From contig JBBQBM010000034.1 in NCBI GenBank assembly GCA_038317375.1, positions 1 through 7,114 on the forward strand: DNA of 7,114 bases, given 5' to 3'. Source of the stretch: JBBQBM01 sp038317375 (lineage in GTDB: Bacteria; Patescibacteriota; Saccharimonadia; Saccharimonadales; JAGQMS01). The notes beneath the pieces were generated by a model that was given only the letters and a program-made list of their open reading frames with translations, had not been told where the DNA came from and searched no databases. The translations under genes were made by a program, and so were the position numbers. Every line of letters begins with the position of its first letter. Position 1 is the first letter of the stretch. This document shows, one piece after another, positions 1 to 5,795 of this stretch.

Positions 1-162
1 CATGGTGGTTCGTTCTGATAACTGTACAATCTCAGCTGGAGCGTCATAACCTCGTAAAATTAACCAGTCCGAAATATCGCGACGCTTAGACACTGCAAAC
101 GCAGAACCTGTGATGGTTATAATACTCAAACTAACGGCCGTATATTTAGCGACTTTACCCAT
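1..162 (-). CDS. N-terminus of a secreted or membrane-anchored protein (3' part outside window)
   Basis: An open frame starts at ATG 162-160 and runs 54 codons without a stop to the window edge. The first residues (Met-Gly-Lys-Val-Ala-Lys) are basic, residues 8-25 are hydrophobic and Ser/Thr/Ile-rich, and an Ala-Phe-Ala at 21-23 would suit signal peptidase I cleavage; a basic Lys-Arg-Arg follows. This is a signal peptide or N-terminal anchor, so the protein acts outside the cytoplasm. The mature part begins with a Trp-Leu-Ile-Leu-Arg-Gly-Tyr segment and then DAPAEIVQLSERTTM. This pattern resembles the start of secreted matrixin-like metalloproteases I associate with Saccharibacteria, but no catalytic motif lies inside the window, so that identity is only a guess. 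It starts 22 bases after the clpC stop, has no Shine-Dalgarno, and has its own -10 box. Confidence 0.7.
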   Translation of the reverse strand, partial: MGKVAKYTAVSLSIITITGSAFAVSKRRDISDWLILRGYDAPAEIVQLSERTTM

Positions 163-173
163 ATTCAGTTGTT

Positions 174-179
174 ATTATA
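174..179 (-). promoter_or_regulatory. -10 box for the 1-162 gene
   Basis: A perfect TATAAT on the minus strand lies between the clpC stop and the ATG at 162, with 11 bases between the hexamer and the start codon. The -35 position (AAACGT at 17-bp spacing) is poor, so promoter strength is uncertain. Initiation about 7 bases downstream of the box would leave a leader of roughly 5 bases, too short for a Shine-Dalgarno. Confidence 0.5.
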
Positions 180-184
180 CTGGT

Positions 185-2662
185 TTATTCGCTGAGACGT
201 TTATAGACAAGCTCGTTTTTTTCAACATCGATAGCTATCACCGAACCAGGCGTATAAGTTTCATCTAGTATCCCCTCGGCGATCTTATCTTCGATCGTAT
301 CTTGTATGAGGCGTCGAAGTGGCCGAACACCATTCTTAGAATCAAAGCCCTTGTCTAATAACCAATTACGAACTTTTGTAGTGGTAGTTAGCCCAAGTTT
401 TTGTTTACGCATTCGATCCTTTAATTCAGAAAGTTGAATCTCAACAATCCTTTTGATGTCTTCGCGACTTAAGGAATGAAAAACAACGATCTTATCAATC
501 CTGTTAAGAAGTTCTGGGCGCATGAACCGACGTAATTCTTCGGTTATTGTTTCGGTGTTCTTTTCGTGCAACTCAGCAAGCGAGCCAGACTGTTTAGAGC
601 CATAGCTACTAAAGCCTAGCGTAACTTCCTTCTGTAGCTTATCGGCGCCTAGGTTACTGGTCATAATCACAATCGTGTTACTGAAGTCAATCTTTCGGCC
701 CTTGGCATCGGTAAGGACTCCGTCTTCGAGTATTTGAAGCAAAGTATGGAAAACATCAGGATGCGCTTTTTCAATTTCATCAAACAAGACTAGACTATAC
801 GGCTGCCTACGGATCTTCTCTGTCAGCTCGCCGCTATCTTCGTAGCCGACATAACCTGCCGGTGCACCGACTAGTCTTGCGACTGTATGCCTTTCGCTAA
901 ATTCACTCATGTCGATTTTTATAAGTGATTTCTCGCTACCAAAAAATTCCCTGGCGAGTACCCTGGCTAGTTCTGTCTTTCCGACACCTGTAGGCCCCAA
1001 GAACACGAAGGAGCCTATTGGTCTATGCTCGTTGGCTAGCCCGACTCGGTTTCGACGAACAGCTCGCGCCACTGCGGAAACCGCTTCTTTTTGCCCTATA
1101 ACAAACTGAGCCAAATGCTTTTCTAGATCCAATAATTGCTTAGCTTCGTTCTTCATTATTTTTGAAACAGGAACACCTGTTTGCATTGCAATAACTCTAG
1201 CTAAATCGTCGCTAGTCAGCTCTAATTCACGTTTTGGCAGTTTTCCGCGGATAGCTTCAAGCTTCTTTTGCAACTGACTAATCTTTTGTTTCTTCTTTGC
1301 CGCACTCTCGTAATCTTCGGAGTCGACTGCTTCTTCCATGTGCAGAGTTATGAGCTTTATGTCTTTCATAAGAGCTCGCTCCTCTGGGTTTGACTTACTC
1401 TTTTCGGTACGTACCATGGCTGAAGCTTCGTCAATTAGGTCGATAGCTTTGTCTGGCATAAAACGATCAGCAATGTAACGGCCAGCAAGATAAACCGCGT
1501 CCGATAGAATCTCATCACTGAGTTTAACGCTGTGGTGTTTCTCGTAATGTTTCCTAAGACCCTTGACGATAGCGAGAGTTTCGCGGGGTGTCGTTTCTGG
1601 GACTTTTACTGGCTGCAAACGACGTTCAAGCGCTGTATCCTTCTCAATGTGTTTTGTATATTCTGCCGTTGTTGTTGCTCCGATTAGTTGTATTTTTCCC
1701 CGAGCTAACGCTGGTTTCAGCATATTTCCGGCATCGATTGCACCCTCGGCTGCGCCAGCTCCAACAATTAGGTGAAGTTCGTCGATAAATAATATGGTCT
1801 TTTTGTCCTGACTTATTTCAGAGATCACTTTTTTTAAACGGTCCTCGAACTCACCTCGGTATTTTGTTCCAGCGATCATTCCGGCGAGGTCTAAGGTAAT
1901 AAGTCGTTTATCAAGTAGGCTATCTGGAACCTGTTCGCTGGCGATCCTCTGAGCTAGTCCTTCAACAACTGCAGTTTTACCGACGCCAGGCTCACCTATC
2001 AAGACCGGATTATTCTTTGAACGTCGATTCAAGATAGTAATTACACGAGTAGTTTGTTCTTCTCGACCAACCACAGGGTCTAGCTCACCGCGCCTTGCGA
2101 GATCTGTTAGGTCTGTTCCGTAATACTCAAGTGCCGAGCCACCAGATTTACTCCTCTTTGTACGAATCGCGGCACCGTCCGATCGAGAGTTAACATCACT
2201 AGCTTGCTGCTGGAGGAACTGCTCAAGCTCCAGTGTTAGCTTGTCGACATCAACACTCATACTGCGCAAAAGCTCGGTAGCCCGTGAATTTTTTTGATTA
2301 AGTAGGCTAAACAGTATGTGTTCCGTGCCGCAAACATCTTGTGAGAAGTCCTGAGCGATATCCCAACTCATCTTTAGGGTTAACTTAGCGGTTTCGCTAA
2401 GACCTTTCGCACCAAGAGAAATATTTAACACTTTCGGCGTAAGATCGAGTGCTACTTTAGCTCTATCAATATTAACTCCACGAGTGTTTAATAACTTTGC
2501 CCCGACACTTGTGGGCTGAGCAAGTAGCCCCATTAAAAGATGCTCTGTGCCTACATAGGCCGAACCAGCCTGTCGTGCGATGATGTCCGCCTGCTTTAAG
2601 CTACCTAGAGCATTATCTGTAAGATGATTAAGATAGTCTTGGAATTCGTTCGTTTCTGGCAT
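185..2662 (-). CDS. clpC: ClpC-type AAA+ unfoldase (Clp ATPase)
   Basis: This is an 825-residue double-ring AAA+ unfoldase that should feed substrates to ClpP in the cytoplasm. Visible in order: two N-terminal Clp repeats (about 8-75 and 85-150, each with a GTEH motif at 38-41 and 112-115); a Ser/Lys-rich linker; D1 with Walker A GEPGVGKT (223-230), pore loop around Tyr268, Walker B ending Asp294-Glu295 and arginines 347-348; a short ClpC-type middle domain with a UVR-like coiled coil (about 440-475), far shorter than in ClpB; D2 with Walker A GPTGVGKT (556-563), pore Tyr604, Walker B Asp628-Glu629 and sensor-2 GVRPL (778-782). A Leu-Gly-Phe at 682-684 sits where ClpC carries its ClpP-docking loop. 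An in-frame ATG at 2788 would add 42 non-homologous residues, overlap the upstream gene and swallow the promoter, so the start at 2662 is preferred. It has no Shine-Dalgarno. Confidence 0.96.
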   Translation of the reverse strand: MPETNEFQDYLNHLTDNALGSLKQADIIARQAGSAYVGTEHLLMGLLAQPTSVGAKLLNTRGVNIDRAKVALDLTPKVLNISLGAKGLSETAKLTLKMSWDIAQDFSQDVCGTEHILFSLLNQKNSRATELLRSMSVDVDKLTLELEQFLQQQASDVNSRSDGAAIRTKRSKSGGSALEYYGTDLTDLARRGELDPVVGREEQTTRVITILNRRSKNNPVLIGEPGVGKTAVVEGLAQRIASEQVPDSLLDKRLITLDLAGMIAGTKYRGEFEDRLKKVISEISQDKKTILFIDELHLIVGAGAAEGAIDAGNMLKPALARGKIQLIGATTTAEYTKHIEKDTALERRLQPVKVPETTPRETLAIVKGLRKHYEKHHSVKLSDEILSDAVYLAGRYIADRFMPDKAIDLIDEASAMVRTEKSKSNPEERALMKDIKLITLHMEEAVDSEDYESAAKKKQKISQLQKKLEAIRGKLPKRELELTSDDLARVIAMQTGVPVSKIMKNEAKQLLDLEKHLAQFVIGQKEAVSAVARAVRRNRVGLANEHRPIGSFVFLGPTGVGKTELARVLAREFFGSEKSLIKIDMSEFSERHTVARLVGAPAGYVGYEDSGELTEKIRRQPYSLVLFDEIEKAHPDVFHTLLQILEDGVLTDAKGRKIDFSNTIVIMTSNLGADKLQKEVTLGFSSYGSKQSGSLAELHEKNTETITEELRRFMRPELLNRIDKIVVFHSLSREDIKRIVEIQLSELKDRMRKQKLGLTTTTKVRNWLLDKGFDSKNGVRPLRRLIQDTIEDKIAEGILDETYTPGSVIAIDVEKNELVYKRLSE

Positions 2663-2668
2663 GTAAAA

Positions 2669-2697
2669 AGTATGCCAAATTAGCAGTCGAAGGTCAA
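2669..2697 (-). promoter_or_regulatory. clpC promoter, predicted leaderless
   Basis: On the minus strand a -35 TTGACC (2697-2692) is followed after 17 bp by CATACT (2674-2669). Only six bases (TTTTAC) separate the -10 box from the clpC ATG, so transcription is predicted to start at or within a base or two of the A of ATG. No purine-rich Shine-Dalgarno exists upstream of the ATG. The -35 sits in the spacer of the CIRCE-like repeat. Confidence 0.65.
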
Positions 2698-2706
2698 GAG
2701 TGCTGA
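2680..2706 (-). promoter_or_regulatory. CIRCE-like operator (predicted HrcA site)
   Basis: Read on the minus strand, the arms TCAGCACTC and GACTGCTAA are separated by exactly nine bases. The CIRCE consensus is TTAGCACTC-N9-GAGTGCTAA, so 16 of 18 arm positions match, with one deviation per arm. The spacer contains the -35 hexamer, so bound HrcA would block RNA polymerase. HrcA control of heat-shock genes through CIRCE is established knowledge; its operation here is inferred, and hrcA is not in the window. The element begins 3 bases after the stop codon of the 116-residue gene. Confidence 0.75.
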
Positions 2707-2709
2707 ATA

Positions 2710-3060
2710 TTATTGAATGTACCAAGGCGGCGTGGTAGGCATAGTAACTTTTCGATATAGTTGCATGGCTTTTCTGCCAACCAGCCATAACTTGACGTCG
2801 TCGGAAATACCCTGCACGGCTAGCTCAGCGCTCGTCTCTACAGAGAATAATTCTTCTAATGTCATGCCTAGCTCATCTGCAACGTTACTATAGGCGTCTT
2901 TGTCTAGCTCCCCCGTGGTCAGATATTCTCGTTGGAGTCTAGCTACAACCCAAAGTTTGGATGGAATAACTACCTCTGCTTGATGTTCAAGCAGAGTCTC
3001 TGCTCCGAACCTTTCGTCAATTGTGCCATGTTCAAATTGACCAACTTCTAGATCTGTCAT
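2710..3060 (-). CDS. Conserved-looking hypothetical protein between nusA and clpC (116 aa)
   Basis: I do not recognise this protein. It is acidic in its first half, with no signal peptide or membrane segment. A patch at about 23-47 (EHQAEVVIPSKLWVVARLQ) and a predicted helical stretch at about 48-100 suggest a small soluble, mostly alpha-helical protein. It ends in a Pro-rich, aromatic tail (PTTPPWYIQ). The ATG at 3060 is preceded by GGAG with 7 bases of spacing, and the nusA stop codon (TAG, 3071-3073) abuts this Shine-Dalgarno, which points to translational coupling with nusA. The clpC operator starts right after its stop, so it is the last gene of the nusA unit unless transcription reads through into clpC. 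Confidence 0.85.
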   Translation of the reverse strand: MTDLEVGQFEHGTIDERFGAETLLEHQAEVVIPSKLWVVARLQREYLTTGELDKDAYSNVADELGMTLEELFSVETSAELAVQGISDDVKLWLVGRKAMQLYRKVTMPTTPPWYIQ

Positions 3061-3070
3061 CTATGGTCTC

Positions 3071-4216
3071 CTATTTTGAAGTCTCGCCGTGCTCGGCGAT
3101 AGCGTTTAGTAGCCCGCCTTCAAGGTCTTCTTTGCGCTTAGGTTTACTTTTTGGAACTTCCTGAATTTGTGCAACGTCTGCCGCAGGAACAATATCAATT
3201 TCATAGCCGGTTAACTTGCTAGCGAGACGCACGTTTTGGCCAGCTTTGCCAATTGCAATGCTGAGTTGCTCGACAGGTACTGTTACAACTGCTTTTTTAG
3301 TCGCTGCATCAACCTGGACGCGTGTTGGTTTTGTTGGGCTAAGAGCATTAGAAATAAACTCCGTAATTTCTGCCGCCCAAACAACTATGTCGATCTTTTC
3401 TTGTTCACCGATTTCGCCAGTAACAGCCTGAACGCGTGTTCCGTGGCCTCCAACAAATGTGCCAACAGGATCAACCCCTGGTGTATTTGCCGAAACAGCA
3501 ATCTTGGTTCTAACGCCAGGTTCTCGGGCAATCTCTTTAATTTCAACAGCACCACTCTCCATTTCTGGAACTTCGTTTTGAAATAAGAACTTAATTAGTT
3601 CTGGGCAGCCACGGCTAACAATGAGCTGAGGGCCTCTGAAACCACGTTCGATTTCTTTCAAAAATACTTTTATACGTTGGCTAGGGTAATATCGTTCACC
3701 CTGAATCTGTTCGCTCATTGGCATAATGCCTTGTGCCTTACCGAGGTCAAGGCGCACTAAACGACCTTCGACTCTGGTTACAATTCCGTTAATGACTGTT
3801 CCAACCTTATCTTCGAACTCAGCGCTGACGATTTCTCGCTCGGCTTCTCGAAGTCTCTGTAGAATAACTTGCTTGGCTGTTTGGGCGGCGACACGGCCAA
3901 ATCCCTCAACCTTTTCTTCGGTTTCTATAAGATCACCAAGAACAGCGTCTTTCTTAGCTTTCTTTGCCTCTTCGAGAGAGATCTCAAGTGTTTCGTTGCC
4001 TGGAGTCTCAACTACTTCACGACTAGAAAAGACGTGTACTTCACCGTTATTCATATTCATAGTGGCACGAACTTCTTGTTCACGGTCACCGTGGTCACGG
4101 CGCCATGCTGCTGCAAGAGCTTGTTCAATAACCTCACGGATAGTGTCTTCCGGTAAGTTTTTTTCTTCGGCGATGGTTCGCATTGCGATAGCTAATTGTT
4201 TTAGATCAAAATCCAT
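3071..4216 (-). CDS. nusA: Transcription termination/antitermination factor NusA
   Basis: At 381 residues this matches NusA proteins without the C-terminal acidic repeats of E. coli. NusA binds RNA polymerase and nascent RNA and modulates pausing, termination and antitermination. Domains in order: N-terminal RNA-polymerase-binding domain (1 to about 130), S1 domain (about 135-200), KH1 (about 225-285, with IAREPGVRTKIAV and DPVGTFVGGHGTRV) and KH2 (about 300-345, with IGKAGQNVRLASKLTGYEIDI). The tail (350-381) is charged and Lys-rich. In KH1 the loop reads Gly-Gly-His-Gly, where most relatives have a basic Arg/Lys/Asn before the last Gly. The ATG at 4216 is preceded by AGGA with 6 bases of spacing. 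Neither rimP upstream nor infB downstream is present, unlike the common nusA operon. Confidence 0.97.
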   Translation of the reverse strand: MDFDLKQLAIAMRTIAEEKNLPEDTIREVIEQALAAAWRRDHGDREQEVRATMNMNNGEVHVFSSREVVETPGNETLEISLEEAKKAKKDAVLGDLIETEEKVEGFGRVAAQTAKQVILQRLREAEREIVSAEFEDKVGTVINGIVTRVEGRLVRLDLGKAQGIMPMSEQIQGERYYPSQRIKVFLKEIERGFRGPQLIVSRGCPELIKFLFQNEVPEMESGAVEIKEIAREPGVRTKIAVSANTPGVDPVGTFVGGHGTRVQAVTGEIGEQEKIDIVVWAAEITEFISNALSPTKPTRVQVDAATKKAVVTVPVEQLSIAIGKAGQNVRLASKLTGYEIDIVPAADVAQIQEVPKSKPKRKEDLEGGLLNAIAEHGETSK

Positions 4217-4247
4217 TTTTTTCCTTTTATTACTTAAGTTTTAGATG

Positions 4248-4274
4248 AAAAAGTCCGACCTGATTGGCCGGCTT
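4248..4274 (-). promoter_or_regulatory. Hairpin plus U-run in the nusA leader (possible attenuator)
   Basis: In the minus-strand transcript CCGGCC and GGTCGG pair across a five-base loop (AATCA), with one G-U pair. AAG/CTT extends the stem across a one-base A bulge, and the arm runs into a five-T stretch. This is the classic shape of an intrinsic terminator, placed within the predicted leader between the nusA promoter and its Shine-Dalgarno. The U-run is short and overlaps the extended stem, so efficiency is uncertain. Confidence 0.4.
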
Positions 4275-4284
4275 CGATAACCTT

Positions 4285-4313
4285 ATTATACTTTACTAGG
4301 CTGACAAGTTCAA
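4285..4313 (-). promoter_or_regulatory. nusA promoter
   Basis: On the minus strand TTGAAC (4313-4308) and a perfect TATAAT (4290-4285) are spaced by exactly 17 bp. Transcription should begin near 4278, giving a leader of about 60 bases that carries a hairpin and a normal Shine-Dalgarno. Confidence 0.8.
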
Positions 4314-4335
4314 TACTACTTGTTTATTTTGGTAA

Positions 4336-4348
4336 ATTGACGTGTTGG
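4336..4348 (+). repeat. 13-bp inverted repeat, left copy
   Basis: ATTGACGTGTTGG. The exact reverse complement lies at 4795-4807, on the other side of the 106-residue membrane-protein gene. The match does not extend outward, and I see no target-site duplication beside it. Confidence 0.5.
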
Positions 4349-4355
4349 TAGGCCC

Positions 4356-4396
4356 GTGCAGTTCTCTGGCGGTGCTTTCCGCCAGAGAACTGTCAC
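4356..4396 (-). terminator. Strong hairpin downstream of the membrane-protein gene, no U-tract
   Basis: Arms CAGTTCTCTGGCGG (4359-4372) and its perfect complement (4379-4392) enclose a six-base loop. Three more pairs (GTG/CAC) extend the stem past a one-base bulge. It begins 3 bases after the stop codon of the membrane-protein gene and ends upstream of the nusA promoter, as a terminator would. No T-run follows on either strand, so it may instead block exonucleases or need a factor. Confidence 0.55.
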
Positions 4397-4399
4397 AAA

Positions 4400-4720
4400 C
4401 TAGTTGGCGATCATATATAGGCAGGCGATCACAAACCAAAGTGGCCAAGTAATGACCACTAGAATATTACTTCCTACTGACATAGAGTCTGGCGAGCCAT
4501 TATCAATTATGCTTAACATTGCCAACGTGACAACGGCCATAACGAGCCACGTCGACAAGGAAATCCATAGATTGATGTCGATCAGTCCAAAGACCGAGTT
4601 GCTAAAGAATGACTGGATGCAACCAACCGAAATCGCCATACCGATGAGTAGTACGATTGCAACACGAGCCCGCATGTTCCTGTATGGACCTGTTTTACTT
4701 AACAAATCTTCGTCTGTCAC
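4400..4720 (-). CDS. Small three-helix membrane protein (106 aa)
   Basis: I do not recognise a family. A short charged cytoplasmic-looking N-terminus (MTDEDLLSKTGPYRNMRAR) is followed by three hydrophobic segments at about 20-39, 49-72 and 84-104, joined by short loops; the second loop (DNGSPDSMSVGSN) is polar. It is probably an integral inner-membrane protein without an enzymatic motif. The GTG at 4720 is chosen because a strong GGAGG lies 6 bases upstream; an in-frame ATG at 4762 would add 14 residues but sits inside a long hairpin and lacks a Shine-Dalgarno. The gene stands alone between yraN and nusA, with hairpins on both sides and a 13-bp inverted repeat outside them. Confidence 0.8.
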   Translation of the reverse strand: MTDEDLLSKTGPYRNMRARVAIVLLIGMAISVGCIQSFFSNSVFGLIDINLWISLSTWLVMAVVTLAMLSIIDNGSPDSMSVGSNILVVITWPLWFVIACLYMIAN

Positions 4721-4737
4721 AAAACACCTCCGATGTA

Positions 4738-4793
4738 GTTGAATATGGCTTAATCGGTTCATCCAGCCGAGACAAGATTAAGCCACATTCAAC
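4738..4793 (-). promoter_or_regulatory. Long leader hairpin just upstream of the membrane-protein Shine-Dalgarno
   Basis: Arms at 4776-4793 and 4738-4755 are 18 bases each and pair over their whole length. The single non-Watson-Crick position is a G-U pair in minus-strand RNA but an A-C mismatch in plus-strand RNA, which favours a role in RNA read in the gene direction. The 20-base apex holds a further five-pair stem (AGCCG/CGGTT on the plus strand). It ends 6 bases before the Shine-Dalgarno, so it could act as a 5' stabiliser, a translation control element or an end of upstream transcripts. Confidence 0.55.
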
Positions 4794-4794
4794 C

Positions 4795-4807
4795 CCAACA
4801 CGTCAAT
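4795..4807 (-). repeat. 13-bp inverted repeat, right copy
   Basis: Reads ATTGACGTGTTGG on the minus strand, identical to the plus strand at 4336-4348. Its TTGACG could act as a -35 box for the membrane-protein gene (CTTAAT follows at 18 bp, a weak fit), but that start would fall inside the long hairpin. Confidence 0.5.
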
Positions 4808-4813
4808 GTTCGA

Positions 4814-4834
4814 GGGGAGGTATAACCTCAACCC
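4814..4834 (-). terminator. Hairpin downstream of yraN, no U-tract
   Basis: In minus-strand RNA GAGGT and ACCTC pair across a three-base loop, with GGG/CCC continuing the stem past a two-base bulge. It lies about 30 bases after the yraN stop and before the membrane-protein leader. No T-run follows, so its role as a terminator rests on position and stability only. Confidence 0.35.
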
Positions 4835-4865
4835 AATGACCAAGATTACATCACATCAAACGATT

Positions 4866-5201
4866 TCAGTCAATATAACGAAGTTCTATAGAGTCATTAG
4901 AGGCTCTGACAGCGGCCAGCTGATAATTGCCTTCCCATTTATTAATAAGCACCCAGGCCTCGGCCGCGCGTGCCATTCTTGCCAGTTTGGTAGGTGTAAT
5001 GGCGTCGAAACCGTCACCCCACTCGCTACTCGAGCGATATTTTACTTCCACAAAATATACAGTATTTTTGTGCCGGGCGACAATGTCTATCTCGCACCAG
5101 CGATTCCGCCAATTTTGATCTAATATCTTCCACTTCTCTTGCTTTTTTAGATAATCTGCGACTCTGGATTCTGCTTGTCTGCCAGAACCAGTCGTACTCA
5201 A
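4866..5201 (-). CDS. yraN: YraN/UPF0102 family predicted endonuclease-fold protein
   Basis: At 111 residues this has the typical length and motifs of UPF0102. Seen: an N-terminal helix with GRQAESRVADYLKK (7-20), the EID motif (Glu37, Asp39) after a Trp-Arg-rich strand, the VEVKYR motif (Glu52, Lys54), and a downstream helix with Lys72 and Trp83. These acidic residues and Lys54 match the catalytic pattern of the restriction-endonuclease-like fold; the cellular role of the family is poorly defined. It starts with TTG at 5201, two bases after the rplS stop. AAGGA, inside the last rplS codons, is 6 bases upstream, so the two genes are co-transcribed and probably translationally coupled. An rplS-yraN neighbourhood (often with rnhB between) is known in other bacteria; rnhB is absent here. 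Confidence 0.92.
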   Translation of the reverse strand: MSTTGSGRQAESRVADYLKKQEKWKILDQNWRNRWCEIDIVARHKNTVYFVEVKYRSSSEWGDGFDAITPTKLARMARAAEAWVLINKWEGNYQLAAVRASNDSIELRYID

Positions 5202-5203
5202 GG

Positions 5204-5731
5204 CTATTCCTTAGGTGCTTCGTCGTGAGCAGCCAATGCAGCTTCGACTTTGGCATCAACCTTGGCTTCTTCTTTGGCTTTTTCGACTTCTTCGGCTTCG
5301 TGCATTTCGGCAGCCTCCTCTTTAAGGTGCTCCATTTCAGCTTCGGCCTCGGTGTCATCAATTTTATTAACGGACTCTTTATCAAATTCAACACTAGCAA
5401 GGCGTGCGCTCTTACCGCTACGTACACGCATATAACTAAGATATTTTCGGCGAACATTACTTCGCTTAGTAACCTCAATTTTAAGGATGCTTGGCGCGTG
5501 AAGCATAAAACTCTTTTCGACTCCAACACCGCTGGCAATTTTACGAACAGTGATGCTGCTAGTTAAACTGTTCTTGCGATCAGTGCGGATTACAAAGCCT
5601 TCGAAGATCTGAATACGCTTTTTGCCGCCTTCAACAATCTCTTGGTGAACGCGAACAGTATCGCCGCTTTGAACGTCGACAACCTGCTTCTTCTTGTATT
5701 TAGCCTCAATTTTCTGGATTAAACTTTGCAT
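5204..5731 (-). CDS. rplS: 50S ribosomal protein L19 with charged C-terminal extension
   Basis: L19 lies at the 30S-50S interface and forms intersubunit bridges. The core (residues 1 to about 115) has the family hallmarks: SGDTVRV (22-28; usually PGDTV), FEGFVIR (43-49), TVRKIASGVGVE (61-72), and the basic VRRKYLSYMRVRSGKSARL (93-111). Bacterial L19 normally ends near residue 115; here about 60 more residues follow, almost all Glu, Lys, Ala, Asp and Met, predicted to form a single long charged helix or disordered tail. Similar tails on ribosomal proteins are common in Patescibacteria as I recall them, but the function is unknown. The ATG at 5731 has no Shine-Dalgarno and lies 11 bases after its -10 box. 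Confidence 0.96.
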   Translation of the reverse strand: MQSLIQKIEAKYKKKQVVDVQSGDTVRVHQEIVEGGKKRIQIFEGFVIRTDRKNSLTSSITVRKIASGVGVEKSFMLHAPSILKIEVTKRSNVRRKYLSYMRVRSGKSARLASVEFDKESVNKIDDTEAEAEMEHLKEEAAEMHEAEEVEKAKEEAKVDAKVEAALAAHDEAPKE

Positions 5732-5742
5732 AACTTTTGCTG

Positions 5743-5771
5743 ATTTTACACTATTAACTTCTTAAATACAA
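5743..5771 (-). promoter_or_regulatory. rplS promoter, near-leaderless
   Basis: On the minus strand TTGTAT (5771-5766) and TAAAAT (5748-5743) are spaced by 17 bp. Eleven bases (CAGCAAAAGTT) separate the -10 box from the ATG, predicting a leader of only about 4-5 bases. Confidence 0.6.
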
Positions 5772-5795
5772 GGCGTTACTTCTTATTGATAATTT

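Noticed and set aside
2663..2788. In-frame 42-residue N-terminal extension of ClpC starting at ATG 2788
   Set aside because: It overlaps the 116-residue gene, shows no similarity to Clp N-domains, and would cover the CIRCE-like operator and promoter; the start at 2662 fits the family.
3726..4244. 172-codon open frame on the plus strand opposite nusA
   Set aside because: Ser/Arg-rich composition typical of an antisense shadow; nusA on the other strand is unmistakable.
4404..4742. 112-codon plus-strand frame opposite the membrane-protein gene
   Set aside because: No Shine-Dalgarno or promoter; the minus-strand frame has both a strong SD and coherent membrane helices.
4721..4762. In-frame 14-residue N-terminal extension of the membrane protein from ATG 4762
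   Set aside because: The ATG lies in the apex and arm of a long hairpin and has no Shine-Dalgarno, while the GTG at 4720 has GGAGG at ideal spacing.
4336..4807. Complete insertion sequence or integron cassette
   Set aside because: No transposase, no target-site duplication and no attC-like core; only the inverted repeat remains, kept as a low-weight finding.
5225..5390. Tandem DNA repeat in the 3' part of rplS
   Set aside because: The repetitive look comes from codons for Glu, Lys and Ala in the charged tail, without a fixed repeat unit.
5026..5538. 170-codon minus-strand frame overlapping rplS and yraN
   Set aside because: It is the shifted frame of a Lys/Glu-rich coding region; Lys/Pro/Ser-biased product and no start signal.
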